Origin: Harmonia axyridis
Taxonomy: Eukaryota; Arthropoda; Insecta; Coleoptera; Coccinellidae
Direction: 5' to 3'
NCBI RefSeq assembly: GCF_914767665.1
Contig: NC_059506.1
Span: 5,394,001-5,458,000 of the forward strand
Length of the DNA: 64,000 nucleotides
Shown here in pieces: positions 20,913 to 29,983 of this stretch (position 1 is the first letter of the stretch; every line of letters begins with the position of its first letter). The notes below the pieces were generated by a model. The model was given only the letters and a program-made list of their open reading frames with translations. It searched no databases and was not told where the DNA came from. Made by a program: the position numbers and the translations under genes.

Positions 20913-23777
20913 ATGCAAATAAAAAAGTTCGAACTGATGCAAATAAATGCACAAAGCATTGCCAACAAAATATCGTCTTTTGAGGTTTTACTTAGTTCTT
21001 ACAGCCCTGATTTACTGAGTGTGGCCGAGCATTGGTGTTCTTCTGTGCGGTTACCCTACATGTCGTTGGCTGGTTATCAGATAGCCTCTTTTTATACCAG
21101 ACCCATCCGTGAACATGGTGGTGTTGTTATTTATGTCAAGTTGGGAATTCAAGTGCAACAGCTTAATGTGGCCAAATACTCGGTGGAAATGCACTGTGAA
21201 CTGTGTGCAGTTAAGATTAAATTTGGTGAGAATACTTTCTGTGTTATTAGTGTATATAGACCTCCCTCAGGTGACTTCAACTTGTTTATTAAATCCTTGG
21301 AATATGTTCTTGCTTACTGTAGTACTGTCTCTAATGTAATTTTTTTGTGTGGAGATCTCAACATAGATTATTTCTCCCTGTCAACACAATCTCGATCTTT
21401 AAATGATTTGTTTTCATGTCATAATTTATTGGTTACCTCGAGAGAGCCAACTAGAGTTGTTACTAATATGAATGGCCAAACCTCTTCCACAAAGGTTGAC
21501 TATGTAGCTACTAGTGCCGACTTGCGGCTTATTAATGCAACTGTGTTCGAAGCGTTCATTGGTGACCATAGAGCAATTTTACTGAAATATATATGTCGTC
21601 ACTGTGAGTCCTGTGCCCCTAGAGGAAAAATGATAAGAACTATGTCGGATAATAACTGGAAGACTTTCTATTCATTGATCGGGAGTACCGATTTTCAGGG
21701 GCTTCATTCTGTTTTCACACTTGAAGATAAATTTGAGAATTTTGTTACTTTGTTGAAGTCCGCATTTGACGCAGCTTTTCCACTTAAATATGTACATCTA
21801 TTATCTTCTCAACAAAAACCCGGCTGGATCGATAAAACGATAATTTCAGCCCGAGACAATTTGAAGAACCTTCACTGGCTCACTAAAAACTTGCATACTC
21901 CTAAGACTTCATACTTATATAAAAAAGCAAAGACTGAGTACAAACAATTATTAAGACACTCTAAATTGAATTATAATAAAAAAATTATACTTAATTCCGA
22001 TAACGTTTGCAAAACAGTTTGGAAATTAGTAAACAACGAATTAAACATCAAAGTTAAATCTCAGAAAAAGATTACACTACGGGTCGATGGGGAACTCATC
22101 TCCTGTCCCCAGAAGGTTTCGGAGGCTTTTGCCGAATATTTTACTGAAGTGAATGTTGTCTCTATACTTAAACATTTTGGCGTTTTCTTGTCTGGTTCAT
22201 GCACCTTGCAGACTTCCCTAAACTGTAATTTCTTCTTCTTTCCCGCTACTGCCGAGGAAGTTTCATCCACCATTTGCTGTCTGAAGAATAGTAGTAGCGC
22301 AGGTCCTGATATGATATCTGCCAGGGCCCTGAAATTCATTTCTCCTTTAATATCTGAACCCCTGGCTGCTCTGCTGAATGAATCAGTGTCCTCTGGTCAC
22401 TTCCCAACTATCCTCAAATTGGCGAGGATTATACCAGTCCATAAAAGGGGTGACGCACAAGATATAACAAACTATCGACCTATCTCCATCCTTAGCCAAT
22501 TGTCAAAAATCTTAGAGAAAGTCATATATAATCGCATGTACAATTATTTGACAAAGTATTCCATACTATCGAGTCAACAACATGGCTTCAGGCATGGCAG
22601 GTCGACACAATCGGCCGGTTGTGAATTTTTCGAGTATGTTTACAGCTGCCTGGATGGCGGTGACTACGTGGCGGGTATTTTTTTTGATCTGTCGAAGGCA
22701 TTCGACACGCTGCAACATGACTTCATTTTGAATAAGATGTATCAGATGGGATTCAGGGGCGTGTTTCTTGATTGGGTCAAGAGTTTTCTATCTGATCGAA
22801 AAGTTTATGTGAGATTGAATGACGGTTCATCTGACGAATACACCAACAACATGGGTGTCGCTCAGGGATCTGTACTGGGCCCGCTTCTGTTCTTATTATT
22901 TATTAATGATCTGCCTGCATACGTTGTAGCCCATACTCTCATAATGTTCGCTGATGATACTTCTATCGCTATTGGAGCGGAAAGTTTGCAGGAATTGAAG
23001 TCGCTGTGCGAAACGATAGTACAGTATTTCATTGATTGGTGCCACAGAAACGCACTTATTCTCAATATGACGAAGTCGGTAATAGTTAGGTTTCGGAATC
23101 AAGATAACCCGAGTGTCGAACCCTTCATTATAAAACACAAACAGGAAGAATTGAGGGCGACCGACGACGTGAAATTTCTGGGCTTATATGTGGACGGAAA
23201 CCTTAGGTGGCATCTCCACATTGATCATGTTTGTGGGAGGCTGAACAGTGCTTACTATGCCTTATTGCGTCTCAGGAGTTGTCTTCCTGTCGAGGAGCTA
23301 CTCACTATTTATTACAGCATGGTTTACAGTCATCTAAATTACAACGTGGTTCTTTGGGGCTCCTCGACAGTGTCAAGTCGAGTTTTCATTTCTCAGAAGC
23401 GTATCGTACGACTTATTTTCGGACTTCGGCCATGCGATTCATGTCGTCCGATTTTCGGTCAATTTGGTATGCTTCCCTTCCCATGTATTTACATTCTTAA
23501 TTGCCTCAATTATATCCACCTTAACATCAGTAAATACAAGAGATGCTCTGACTTTCATGGGTATGAAACACGCCATACTGATACCATAGCCTTCCCCAAA
23601 CATCGTACAGCTAAATATAAGTCCTCACCGGGCTTTATGGGCATTAAATTGTACAACCGTTTGCCTAGTAGGTTGAAATCAATGAATGGAAGGTCTTTCA
23701 AGCGAGAAGTAAAGTTGCTATTGATTAAAGGATGCTACTATAGTGTTGGAGAGTTCCTTAGGGACTCCATTCTTTGA
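20913..23777 (+). CDS. LINE C ORF2: AP endonuclease and reverse transcriptase
   Basis: 954 residues. Endonuclease residues are visible: N12, E39 (SVAEHW), D148 and N150 (GDLNID), D196 (KVDYV) and D218-H219 (GDHRA), so the nicking site looks complete. Reverse transcriptase motifs follow: VHKRGDAQDITNYRPISIL (509-527), FDLSKAFD (591-598), AQGSVLGPLLF (650-660) and FADD (679-682). The C-terminus ends FKREVKLLLIKG. The frame is +1 relative to ORF1 and stays open upstream to about 20665, overlapping ORF1 by about 150 bases without an ATG. The ATG at 20913 is the first of two inside a duplicated 24-base unit (AAAAAGTTCGAACTGATGC). Start by reinitiation or frameshift are both possible. Confidence 0.92.
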   Translation: MQIKKFELMQINAQSIANKISSFEVLLSSYSPDLLSVAEHWCSSVRLPYMSLAGYQIASFYTRPIREHGGVVIYVKLGIQVQQLNVAKYSVEMHCELCAVKIKFGENTFCVISVYRPPSGDFNLFIKSLEYVLAYCSTVSNVIFLCGDLNIDYFSLSTQSRSLNDLFSCHNLLVTSREPTRVVTNMNGQTSSTKVDYVATSADLRLINATVFEAFIGDHRAILLKYICRHCESCAPRGKMIRTMSDNNWKTFYSLIGSTDFQGLHSVFTLEDKFENFVTLLKSAFDAAFPLKYVHLLSSQQKPGWIDKTIISARDNLKNLHWLTKNLHTPKTSYLYKKAKTEYKQLLRHSKLNYNKKIILNSDNVCKTVWKLVNNELNIKVKSQKKITLRVDGELISCPQKVSEAFAEYFTEVNVVSILKHFGVFLSGSCTLQTSLNCNFFFFPATAEEVSSTICCLKNSSSAGPDMISARALKFISPLISEPLAALLNESVSSGHFPTILKLARIIPVHKRGDAQDITNYRPISILSQLSKILEKVIYNRMYNYLTKYSILSSQQHGFRHGRSTQSAGCEFFEYVYSCLDGGDYVAGIFFDLSKAFDTLQHDFILNKMYQMGFRGVFLDWVKSFLSDRKVYVRLNDGSSDEYTNNMGVAQGSVLGPLLFLLFINDLPAYVVAHTLIMFADDTSIAIGAESLQELKSLCETIVQYFIDWCHRNALILNMTKSVIVRFRNQDNPSVEPFIIKHKQEELRATDDVKFLGLYVDGNLRWHLHIDHVCGRLNSAYYALLRLRSCLPVEELLTIYYSMVYSHLNYNVVLWGSSTVSSRVFISQKRIVRLIFGLRPCDSCRPIFGQFGMLPFPCIYILNCLNYIHLNISKYKRCSDFHGYETRHTDTIAFPKHRTAKYKSSPGFMGIKLYNRLPSRLKSMNGRSFKREVKLLLIKGCYYSVGEFLRDSIL

Positions 23778-23872
23778 ATCTGTTTTTTTTTTTTGTTCTT
23801 TTTCTCTCTATGAAATTGTATACTATTTTTATATGACTTGTCCTATACATTTGTTTAATGTCAGGAAGGATC

Positions 23873-23904
23873 AATAAAGTTTATTATTATTATTATTATT
23901 ATTA
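23873..23904 (+). terminator. LINE C poly(A) signal and (ATT)n tail
   Basis: AATAAA at 23873-23878 runs into about eight ATT units ending at the target duplication. A similar tail ends LINE B (10789-10812, minus), so both families probably recognise microsatellite 3' ends for target-primed reverse transcription. Confidence 0.8.
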
Positions 23905-23914
23905 TTAGTATGTT

Positions 23915-25095
23915 TCAGGATATACTAAAATACAAATTCAATTTAATGCATCCTCAAACCCCAAAACAATTTTCGTTAAAAAAATTGCATAAAAAAATCA
24001 TCCAAGTAGACTAGCAGTATCATTCATTATTGCTCATTGTTCCAAATTATCGAGAAAATTAATACCGATCATACAAAGCGGAGCTAATTTTCGAGACTAA
24101 TTCTCAATCAAAAACCTCATTTTGGAAATCCATAAATAATTTTCATTACATGACAACGTTCAAAATACAATTATAGATCCTTATGTAGACGCAGTAATCC
24201 TACGCTGGGACACAGCAATACAATCTAAATGCCATAAATAAATTCATTCTCATTACAGGTATACAGATACCAAAACAATGATCGAGCGGATTTTGAGAAC
24301 ATTAAATCCTCCAAGAATACACTTCGTCCTCAATTCTATGAATGATTCAAAACACTTTGTTTTTCTGATTCAGTTTAGTTAGAAGAGGATGTGTGTACAT
24401 TTCCAGACCCCAGGTTTAAAAGAATAGAAAGATTCGTCGGTTCTCAATTCAGAATAAAAAAATTTTTGACCACTGAAATAGAGAAATGTCTAAAAATCAC
24501 AATGCATAGGAAACAGAAAAGCAAGATTTCAAATGAAAAAACTTTTCCAACGATTTAAAAGACGACATTACATTTCGAATGTGGAATCTTATATTATTAT
24601 TTTTAGAACTCTTTATTGCTAAATTCATATGTTTGAATCTTATATTCAATTTTTATATTTTTTTCATTGATAATATCCCAATTCTATTCATATTTCTTCG
24701 GATGAAACCACTTTCTACTATTATATGAATAATTTTAATTCAATTGTATCTATCAATTTGTTTTAATTATTCCTGAATAGAGAGTTAAGTGATCATTCAA
24801 ACTTTTATCGTAATGCAAATCGCAATTATTCGAATAAATATTCAAATGTAGTGGTAACTTAATAATAACATAAAAATTGTTGGCAATGTCATGCGACCCC
24901 TTTTCAACCACGCCACTGAATGAATTATCGTATTATTTCTGCGCCATCTATAGCTCATGATTCAGCGCCATCTATTATCGAGTTACTTCTCCACTTTGGG
25001 TAGTCAATAGTGTTCGATATATGCAACCCGTAAAACACCGGTTCCAACTACAGTAACGACTCCAAGTGACCAGCTCCTTGCCGTCAAACGGCGGT
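23915..25095. other. Right arm of the P element, no gene recognised
   Basis: AT-rich sequence where the 5' exons of the P transposase would be expected on the minus strand. I could not identify a C2CH THAP domain on either strand. GCGCCATCTAT repeats lie near 24948-24985, close to the right terminal repeat. Confidence 0.4.
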
Positions 25096-25484
25096 TGGCT
25101 TACTATCCATTCCTTATACTATGGTACTACTTTTGATAACATTCCATACAGATCTTGGATTATAATTGTGTTTCCGGATATAGTTGTCATTATATGGCTT
25201 TTTTGCAATCTTAATTTCACGTCGATATAATTTTTGACAGTCACTTACTATTTTCTTCGCATAGGGTGTCTTATAAACTTCAACAAGATCTCTATAAAAA
25301 ATTAATCTCTCGCGCATATTTTTCAGATCATTACTGAACCAAGAAATAGGCAAGGAGTTAACAGAATGCTTATATGTTTTTGGGGGAAATGATAAATCCA
25401 CACAATTCTTTATAAATGTCACAAACGTATCAAACTTGCTCTCTGTACCAATATAAGCGTAGGATTTCACATATGCCTACTTAT

Positions 25485-25560
25485 GCGTTTCGTCCCTGGC
25501 ACACACACCGGACTCATCAGTGTGACTTTGGTATAATTGTGTGTGCCGTGTCACAGACGC
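25485..25560 (-). ncRNA. Hammerhead self-cleaving ribozyme motif
   Basis: All core positions are present on the minus strand. The 5' strand GCGUC supplies stem III and the cleavage triplet GUC (cleavage expected between 25556 and 25555). Stem I is UGUGAC (25555-25550) paired with GUCACA (25526-25521). Then comes CUGAUGA, stem II GUCC paired with GGAC, then GAA, then ACGC closing stem III with GCGU. Stems I and II have loops and stem III is the open, four-pair helix (type III arrangement). Loop I holds GGCACACACA and loop II holds its complement UGUGUGUGCC. The motif lies directly downstream of a tRNA-like head. Activity is inferred, not shown; the short stem III might require dimers or extra contacts. 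Confidence 0.82.
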
Positions 25561-25668
25561 TTGGGGAATTTATTATTATCGGGAGCCGCCGGGACTCGAA
25601 CCCGGGACCTTGTTGCAACTCGGTGAGTGAGAACACAGTCTGAGCCTCTAGGCCACTGAGTGCTGTGT
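25561..25668 (-). mobile_element. tRNA-derived SINE-like head with RNA polymerase III A and B boxes
   Basis: On the minus strand TGGCCTAGAGG (25655-25645) fits an A box and GGTTCGAGTCC (25602-25592) fits a B box exactly. The B box sits in a T-arm with five perfect pairs (CCGGG...CCCGG). The acceptor stem does not pair, so this is a tRNA-derived promoter, not a tRNA gene. AATAATAATAAATTCCCC links it to the hammerhead. The unit abuts LINE B sequence near 25470. Neither its outer 5' end (possibly about 25720) nor a target duplication was clear, so the exact boundaries are open. Confidence 0.75.
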
Positions 25669-25904
25669 TTTATTATTGTTGCTATGTGGGCTTTATGAGA
25701 AGCCGCCACATTAGTATCCCATATAAAATCCCAACAAATATCCCTAACCAGATATTTGAGAGTATCCATTCCCACCCTAGTAAGTGGTATTGTGTGGTTG
25801 ATGACGCACTGAACAACATAACACTTTCATAGAATGGACATATCGTATAGTTGTCTGCAATACTTCAGTGTTGTCATTTTCAAAATTATAGTATAGTACA
25901 GTGC
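25669..25904. other. Flank of the SINE-like unit, unclassified
   Basis: The minus strand has a GGCGGCTTCTCATAAAGCC hairpin-like segment directly upstream of the tRNA-like head and may be part of the same element. No gene recognised. Confidence 0.35.
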
Positions 25905-26690
25905 CGTCGCAAGCCAAACTGTTGCCCTAAAACAGTTTTCTGCTGAGTTTCGACTTAATGAAACGCTCGAACATTTCTTTTTTCTTTTTCAAAATGATTA
26001 AATAAAACATCCGGATGATGCAGATCAAGCTTCATTTTTAACCCGAATAGATGCTGCACATATTCTTTATGAGAATATGTTTGAGATTAGTGAATTTGAA
26101 AATAAGTTGTAAAATTCGTTGTAATTAAAAGAAAAATATATAATTCATGCTTCCAGGAATCCAGATTTCTCGGATAAATAGAAATGCCGCTCGCCATTAT
26201 TTGCTGTCCCTCTAGAGCGGGCCTTGATGTTTCAGGTTCATCTGCTCAGTTTCGACTTCATAAAAATCTTGAATATTTGTTTTTTTTTCTTTAAGATAAT
26301 CGAGTTAAAACAATAGGATGATGCGGAGGAACCATTATTCTAAATTCGGATGCGCCGTGCCCAACACTAGTTAATTTGATGCAACAGATCATCTGTGAAA
26401 TTCCTTGAAATTAAAAAAAAATATTTGATACATTTTTCTGGGGAACCAAATTTCTCGGAAAAAGCAGATAATGCCGCCCTCCATTATTTGCCTCCCCTCT
26501 AAAGCGGACTCGGCGGTTTCAGGTTCTTTACCTCAGTTTCGACTACAGAAAAAGCTTGAGCATTTTGTTTCTTTTTTCTTGAAGATTGTCGAGTGAAACA
26601 ATCGGATGATCTGGATGAACCATCATTCTGAATTCGAATACGCCCACGCCCAAAACTTGTTAATTTGATACAAAAAATGAAAAATATTAT
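25905..26690. repeat. Diverged tandem repeat, unit about 290-300 bp
   Basis: The landmark (T)CAGTTTCGACT or GAGTTTCGACT occurs at 25941, 26242 and 26530, spacings of 301 and 288. Other landmarks repeat in register: GGATGATGC/GGATGATCTGG, GTTAATTTGAT, ATTTCTCGGA, ATGCCGC.C.CCATTATTTGC and CTCTA.AGCGG. Two full units and part of a third are present, each with many substitutions. No coding potential. Confidence 0.8.
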
Positions 26691-27192
26691 ATTATATTGG
26701 AATGCGGTATGAACTGAAAAACATCTTTTATTTCTTAAGGATAAGTTGGAAATGGTGAAAGGGAATCGTTTCTCCTATATTTTGCATTCCATTCTGAGGA
26801 ATCAACATTCTGATTGGTTTGAAGGAAAAATAATCCAAAACTCCGCCCCAAGTGGCAATGAAATTCGGCAACGTTCAGCAAAGCGGCATGTTTTTTTTAG
26901 GGTCAATAACTCGTAAACAGCACTATGAGATATCCGGACATCTGGATATTTTGAGTATAATGCATAATGCGGCACTTCTGAAGGTTTTTGATGTTAATTA
27001 AATTTGTCGGTATTCCTTCCTATTGTTGCTGATCGAATTGATTCTCATTCGGTACTTTTAATTTCTACATATGTGATTTTCGTTGGTCACGCATGAAATC
27101 CCTTGCATTTTGTTGCCTTAGGCGACCGCCTACTCTACCTACCCCCTAGCGACGACCCTGGTTTAGTAGTATAGAAACCTAGGGATGGCCAA
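26691..27192. other. Non-coding interval, no feature recognised
   Basis: AT-rich sequence ending with TAGCGACGACCCTGG (about 27150), which weakly mirrors GTGCCGTCGCAAGCC at 25903. The two could be worn ends of one element enclosing the tandem repeat. Confidence 0.35.
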
Positions 27193-28960
27193 TTATAATA
27201 ATAATAATATAATAATGATAAAGTTTATTCGAGAACTTCAACAAATAAACATAGTTTATCACAGAGGTAATATACAGGGTGTCCCGTAAAGACCACGTCA
27301 AACCGAGGGAGAATGTAGATCAAAGGATAACCCACCTGCTATGACAAAATTTCTATTATTAAAGTCTTACCGTTTTCGAGATATTTTTTTTTTTGAAAAT
27401 AATGAATTTTTGCCCCTTTTTATAGTTTTGTCCTCACGGTTGGTACAATTTTACATCTTTTTGGTTAATTTTTTCAGTAAAATATTGCTGAAGAATGATT
27501 TCAACGTTTACGTTAAAAACATCCTCCGAATATTTTAAAGGGGGGCTATGAGAAATATTTTTATTGGAAATTTTGGTAGTGGATTATTTTGTTCATGAAG
27601 TTTTGCCGATCGTAGTGGAAAAAAAATGTACCAAGCTACTGCTGCACATTACAGCAATAAATTGTCTATTTTATAGTGATTTCAGAGAGGTATCACACAA
27701 GTCATTTGTTATTCAAAGAAAAAAGATATGGCTGTTTTTATCCAAATGGGTACGTTTCTGACAAAATCAAGTTTGTCAATTCTGTCAAGAAATCTTCAAT
27801 ATTGCATTACTTAGTGACAATGGCAATTGTTTACGTGCGAAAATATTACTCGCATAATTATTCACCTCAACGAAATTCAAGTTTGCCGGCAAATTTTGGA
27901 AAACATCATGCAGATCCAGATTTCTTTAAGAAGATCATTTGGAGCGACGAGTCTTCCTGTACCAAGGATGGGTACATGAAGACCTAAATCCTCTGGACTT
28001 TTAATATTGGGGCTGCCTAAAGGACAAAGTATACGCAACACCCATACGTGATGAAGCCGAATTGCGGATGCGTTCTCTCAATTCGGCTTCATCACGTATG
28101 GGTGTTGCGTATACTTTGTCTTTTAGGCATCCCCAATAATAAAAGTCCATGGGATTAAGGTCAGGTGAACGAGGAGGCCATAAAATTTCACCTTCATTAT
28201 TTAAAAAAAAATGAATATCTCGAAAACGGTAAGACTTTTATAATGGGAATTTTGTCATAGCAGGTGGGTTATCCTTTGATATACATCCTCCCTCGGTTTG
28301 ACGTGGTCTTTACGGGACTCCCTGTATACTGACAGAGTATATTAACCTGTACGTGATACTAAATTAATTCTACATTCTAAAACTGTTCTGCAAAGAAAGG
28401 AAACAAAAGTTATGAAATCTAAAAAAGTACAAGTGAAGACTTGGATGCTTCGAACCCAGACACTACCATCCACCACCATATGAAAGTACTCGAAATACAG
28501 GAAGTCCCATTCGGTAGTCCATGCCAATGCCAGGATTTTGTTGTCTCTAATCGGGTAAGTGTGCGTCTTATTTGGTTTGATATCGTCATCATAGGGTATA
28601 ATTGTCATGTTTCGGGTAAGTTCATTTTTTTTATCACGTTGCTAATGATAAATCTGGTTTCACCATTAAGACACATTTTTAAACGTTTCTTGAATAGTCT
28701 AATACTTTTTACTTCCTTCAGGTGTTCAGGGATTATGTTGAATATTTTTGGGGCCAAGTAGGCATGGCTTCTCTGTCCCACACTTTTACTACATCTTGGT
28801 GCCTGGTAAGTATGATCTTCTGTCCTGATTCCGTAATCATGTTGAGGTATTTTCACAGGTATCTTACCCAACTTGATGTCCTAATTTTCCAAGCCCGTTC
28901 CCTTGGCAGTGGTTTCGCTAGATAGTAGGTAGGGACAATGAGAATCTCGTTAATCCATTT

Positions 28961-28990
<30 letters not shown>
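27193..28990 (-). pseudogene. LINE 3' fragment (family D), interrupted by a mariner derivative
   Basis: A minus-strand frame (28871-28605) reads HDYGIRTEDHTYQAPRCS ... HAYLAPKIFNIIPEHLKEVK and ends in a stop; this is the typical C-terminus of a jockey/CR1-group ORF2. Its 3' untranslated part continues from 28604 to 28327 and, after the mariner derivative at 27275-28324, from 27272 to an (ATT)n-like tail at about 27193-27215. Upstream (28990-28870) another frame is readable, suggesting a frameshift. The 5' part is missing. Confidence 0.7.
27275..28324. mobile_element. Foldback mariner derivative, copy B
   Basis: Flanked by TA (27273-27274, 28325-28326), with ends CAGGGTGTCCCGTAAAGACC on both sides. 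The long left arm (to about 28068) carries a piece of transposase reading ADPDFFKKIIWSDESSCTKD that jumps directly to the region before GCLKDK. The centre is a hairpin: about 28015-28068 and 28083-28140 are inverted copies of the C-terminal coding region around a 14-base loop (CGGATGCGTTCTCT). The right arm is short (about 246 bp). It sits in the 3' untranslated region of LINE D. Non-autonomous. Confidence 0.82.
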
Positions 28991-28997
<7 letters not shown>

Positions 28998-29500
28998 TAA
29001 ATATCTTTATTCAAGTAAAGTGTACAAGTTTCCTGCGGTGCAGGTTTTCATTTACATCAATTACAATATCCAAAACATAGGCAAATATACACTCATGAAT
29101 ATAAACACAATAAATACAAGATATAAGGTTGCATTGGCAATGTACAATCAAAAAAGGTAATAAATTGCTATATATATAAAAAAATAAGCAGTTGAATTGC
29201 ACATCCTCACGTTTTAACGCGGAACAGGCCATTAACTCGCACTCGGATTCAAACACACGCACAAGATACATTCCGCTCTGCTGCTGTTGCCAGAGGTAGC
29301 TGAAGAAAACCCATGTTCTGCGCCACATCCTTGCCAAGTGATGACCCTGCCGAGGACCATGATCAACGTCGACCGGAACAGCCACATGTGCGCTCACTCT
29401 CACCTCGATACACGGAAAAGGCCATAACCCGCACACGACCACCATATTCCGCACAAGCACCGCCGATTCTGGCAGATGGTGAAGGAGGAAATGGAAGGAG

Positions 29501-29983
29501 TCAATCCCAAGTTCTGCGGGATACATCCATGTGGATAGACCAGCTTCCCCGCATTGTGGTCGTGACCAGTTCTCTTCTATTGCGCTGTGTGTTGATGGAA
29601 AGGGAGTTTAGGAGGGAATCACTCTCGCGGCACCAGAAACCCCTTGCTCCGATAACAAAAGGAAGGGCCTCAATGCTCTTCTCCGGATAACGCTGGGACA
29701 AGGTCTCGAGGAACTCTGACTGATTATATATAGCCCTTTTTAGGTGATACGTCTCAGACAATAAACGAGGGGACTCCCACGAAACACCCACATCGGCGAC
29801 AATTAAAAGGTCTTCCCTAGTACATATCATGTCGGGTTTATTAAATATACCCCTTGTGTCCCGTATATGTGGTTCCTCCTCGACTGTCCAACCCCTGTTC
29901 CGTGCCATGCTGACTATCCGCCTGACTACAAAATCATGGCGGTTCATTCTCTTAGTGTGTCCGAGTGGGCATTTCTGCAGTAT
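29501..29983 (-). pseudogene. Restriction-like endonuclease end of R2-like ORF
   Basis: The frame reads LQKCPLGHTKRMNRHD, the second half of the CCHC motif of R2-type elements, then HIRDTRGIFNKPDMI...LLIVADVGVSWE. The PDMI...D spacing and following K/E residues match the PD-(D/E)XK nuclease that nicks the target DNA in R2, R4 and NeSL elements. The first Cys pair of the zinc motif is lost to the upstream junction. Ends at a stop at 29501. Confidence 0.8.

Larger units (their letters stand above)
19737..23904 (+). mobile_element. Full-length non-LTR retrotransposon (LINE family C)
   Basis: 4168 bp bounded by the 10-bp duplication TTAGTATGTT (19727-19736 and 23905-23914). The 5' end is only five bases before the ORF1 start codon. 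The 3' end has AATAAA followed by an (ATT)n tail. Both ORFs are uninterrupted. The architecture (PHD-bearing ORF1, AP endonuclease plus reverse transcriptase in ORF2, microsatellite tail) fits the CR1/jockey group. The intact ORFs and perfect duplication mean this copy is young and may be active. Confidence 0.93.
15960..25123 (-). mobile_element. P-superfamily DNA transposon, carrying a nested LINE
   Basis: Terminal inverted repeats of 28 bp with one mismatch begin CATAGTATAAGGA at 15960-15987 and are mirrored at 25096-25123. They are flanked by GTACTAC direct repeats (15953-15959 and 25124-25130), or 8 bp GGTACTAC if the last G is counted with the target; 8 bp is usual for P elements. The interior encodes a P/THAP9-like transposase end on the minus strand (18413-19699). 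Without the LINE C insertion the element would be about 5 kb. Both ends fit exactly into the LINE B reading frame. Confidence 0.9.
10789..25470 (-). pseudogene. LINE family B (jockey/CR1-group), split by P and BEL insertions
   Basis: The ORF2 of this minus-strand LINE survives in three blocks. Block 25470-25124 covers the linker before the polymerase (FPPKTYKHSVNSLPISWF). Block 15959-14367 carries the polymerase (NYRPISIIPLFSKVLEK, DLSKAFDCV, GVPQGSVLGPLLF, FADDTT). Block 11005-10790 carries the C-terminus (FKLCLTKYLLNK...NNFQDFS, stop) and an (ATT)n 3' tail at 10789-10812. Excising the P element at its TSD joins VIKSST to NLLKKK in frame. Excising the BEL element joins LPPT to VRAMPTK in frame. 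The only in-frame stop seen is TGA at 15654-15652. The 5' half (endonuclease) is missing. Confidence 0.85.

Noticed and set aside
25590..25668. A genuine tRNA gene
   Set aside because: A and B boxes and the T arm are present, but the acceptor stem does not pair and the anticodon arm is not convincing.
25551..25775. Minus-strand open stretch across the SINE-like head
   Set aside because: It overlaps the tRNA-derived promoter and part of the ribozyme; its length is explained by chance.
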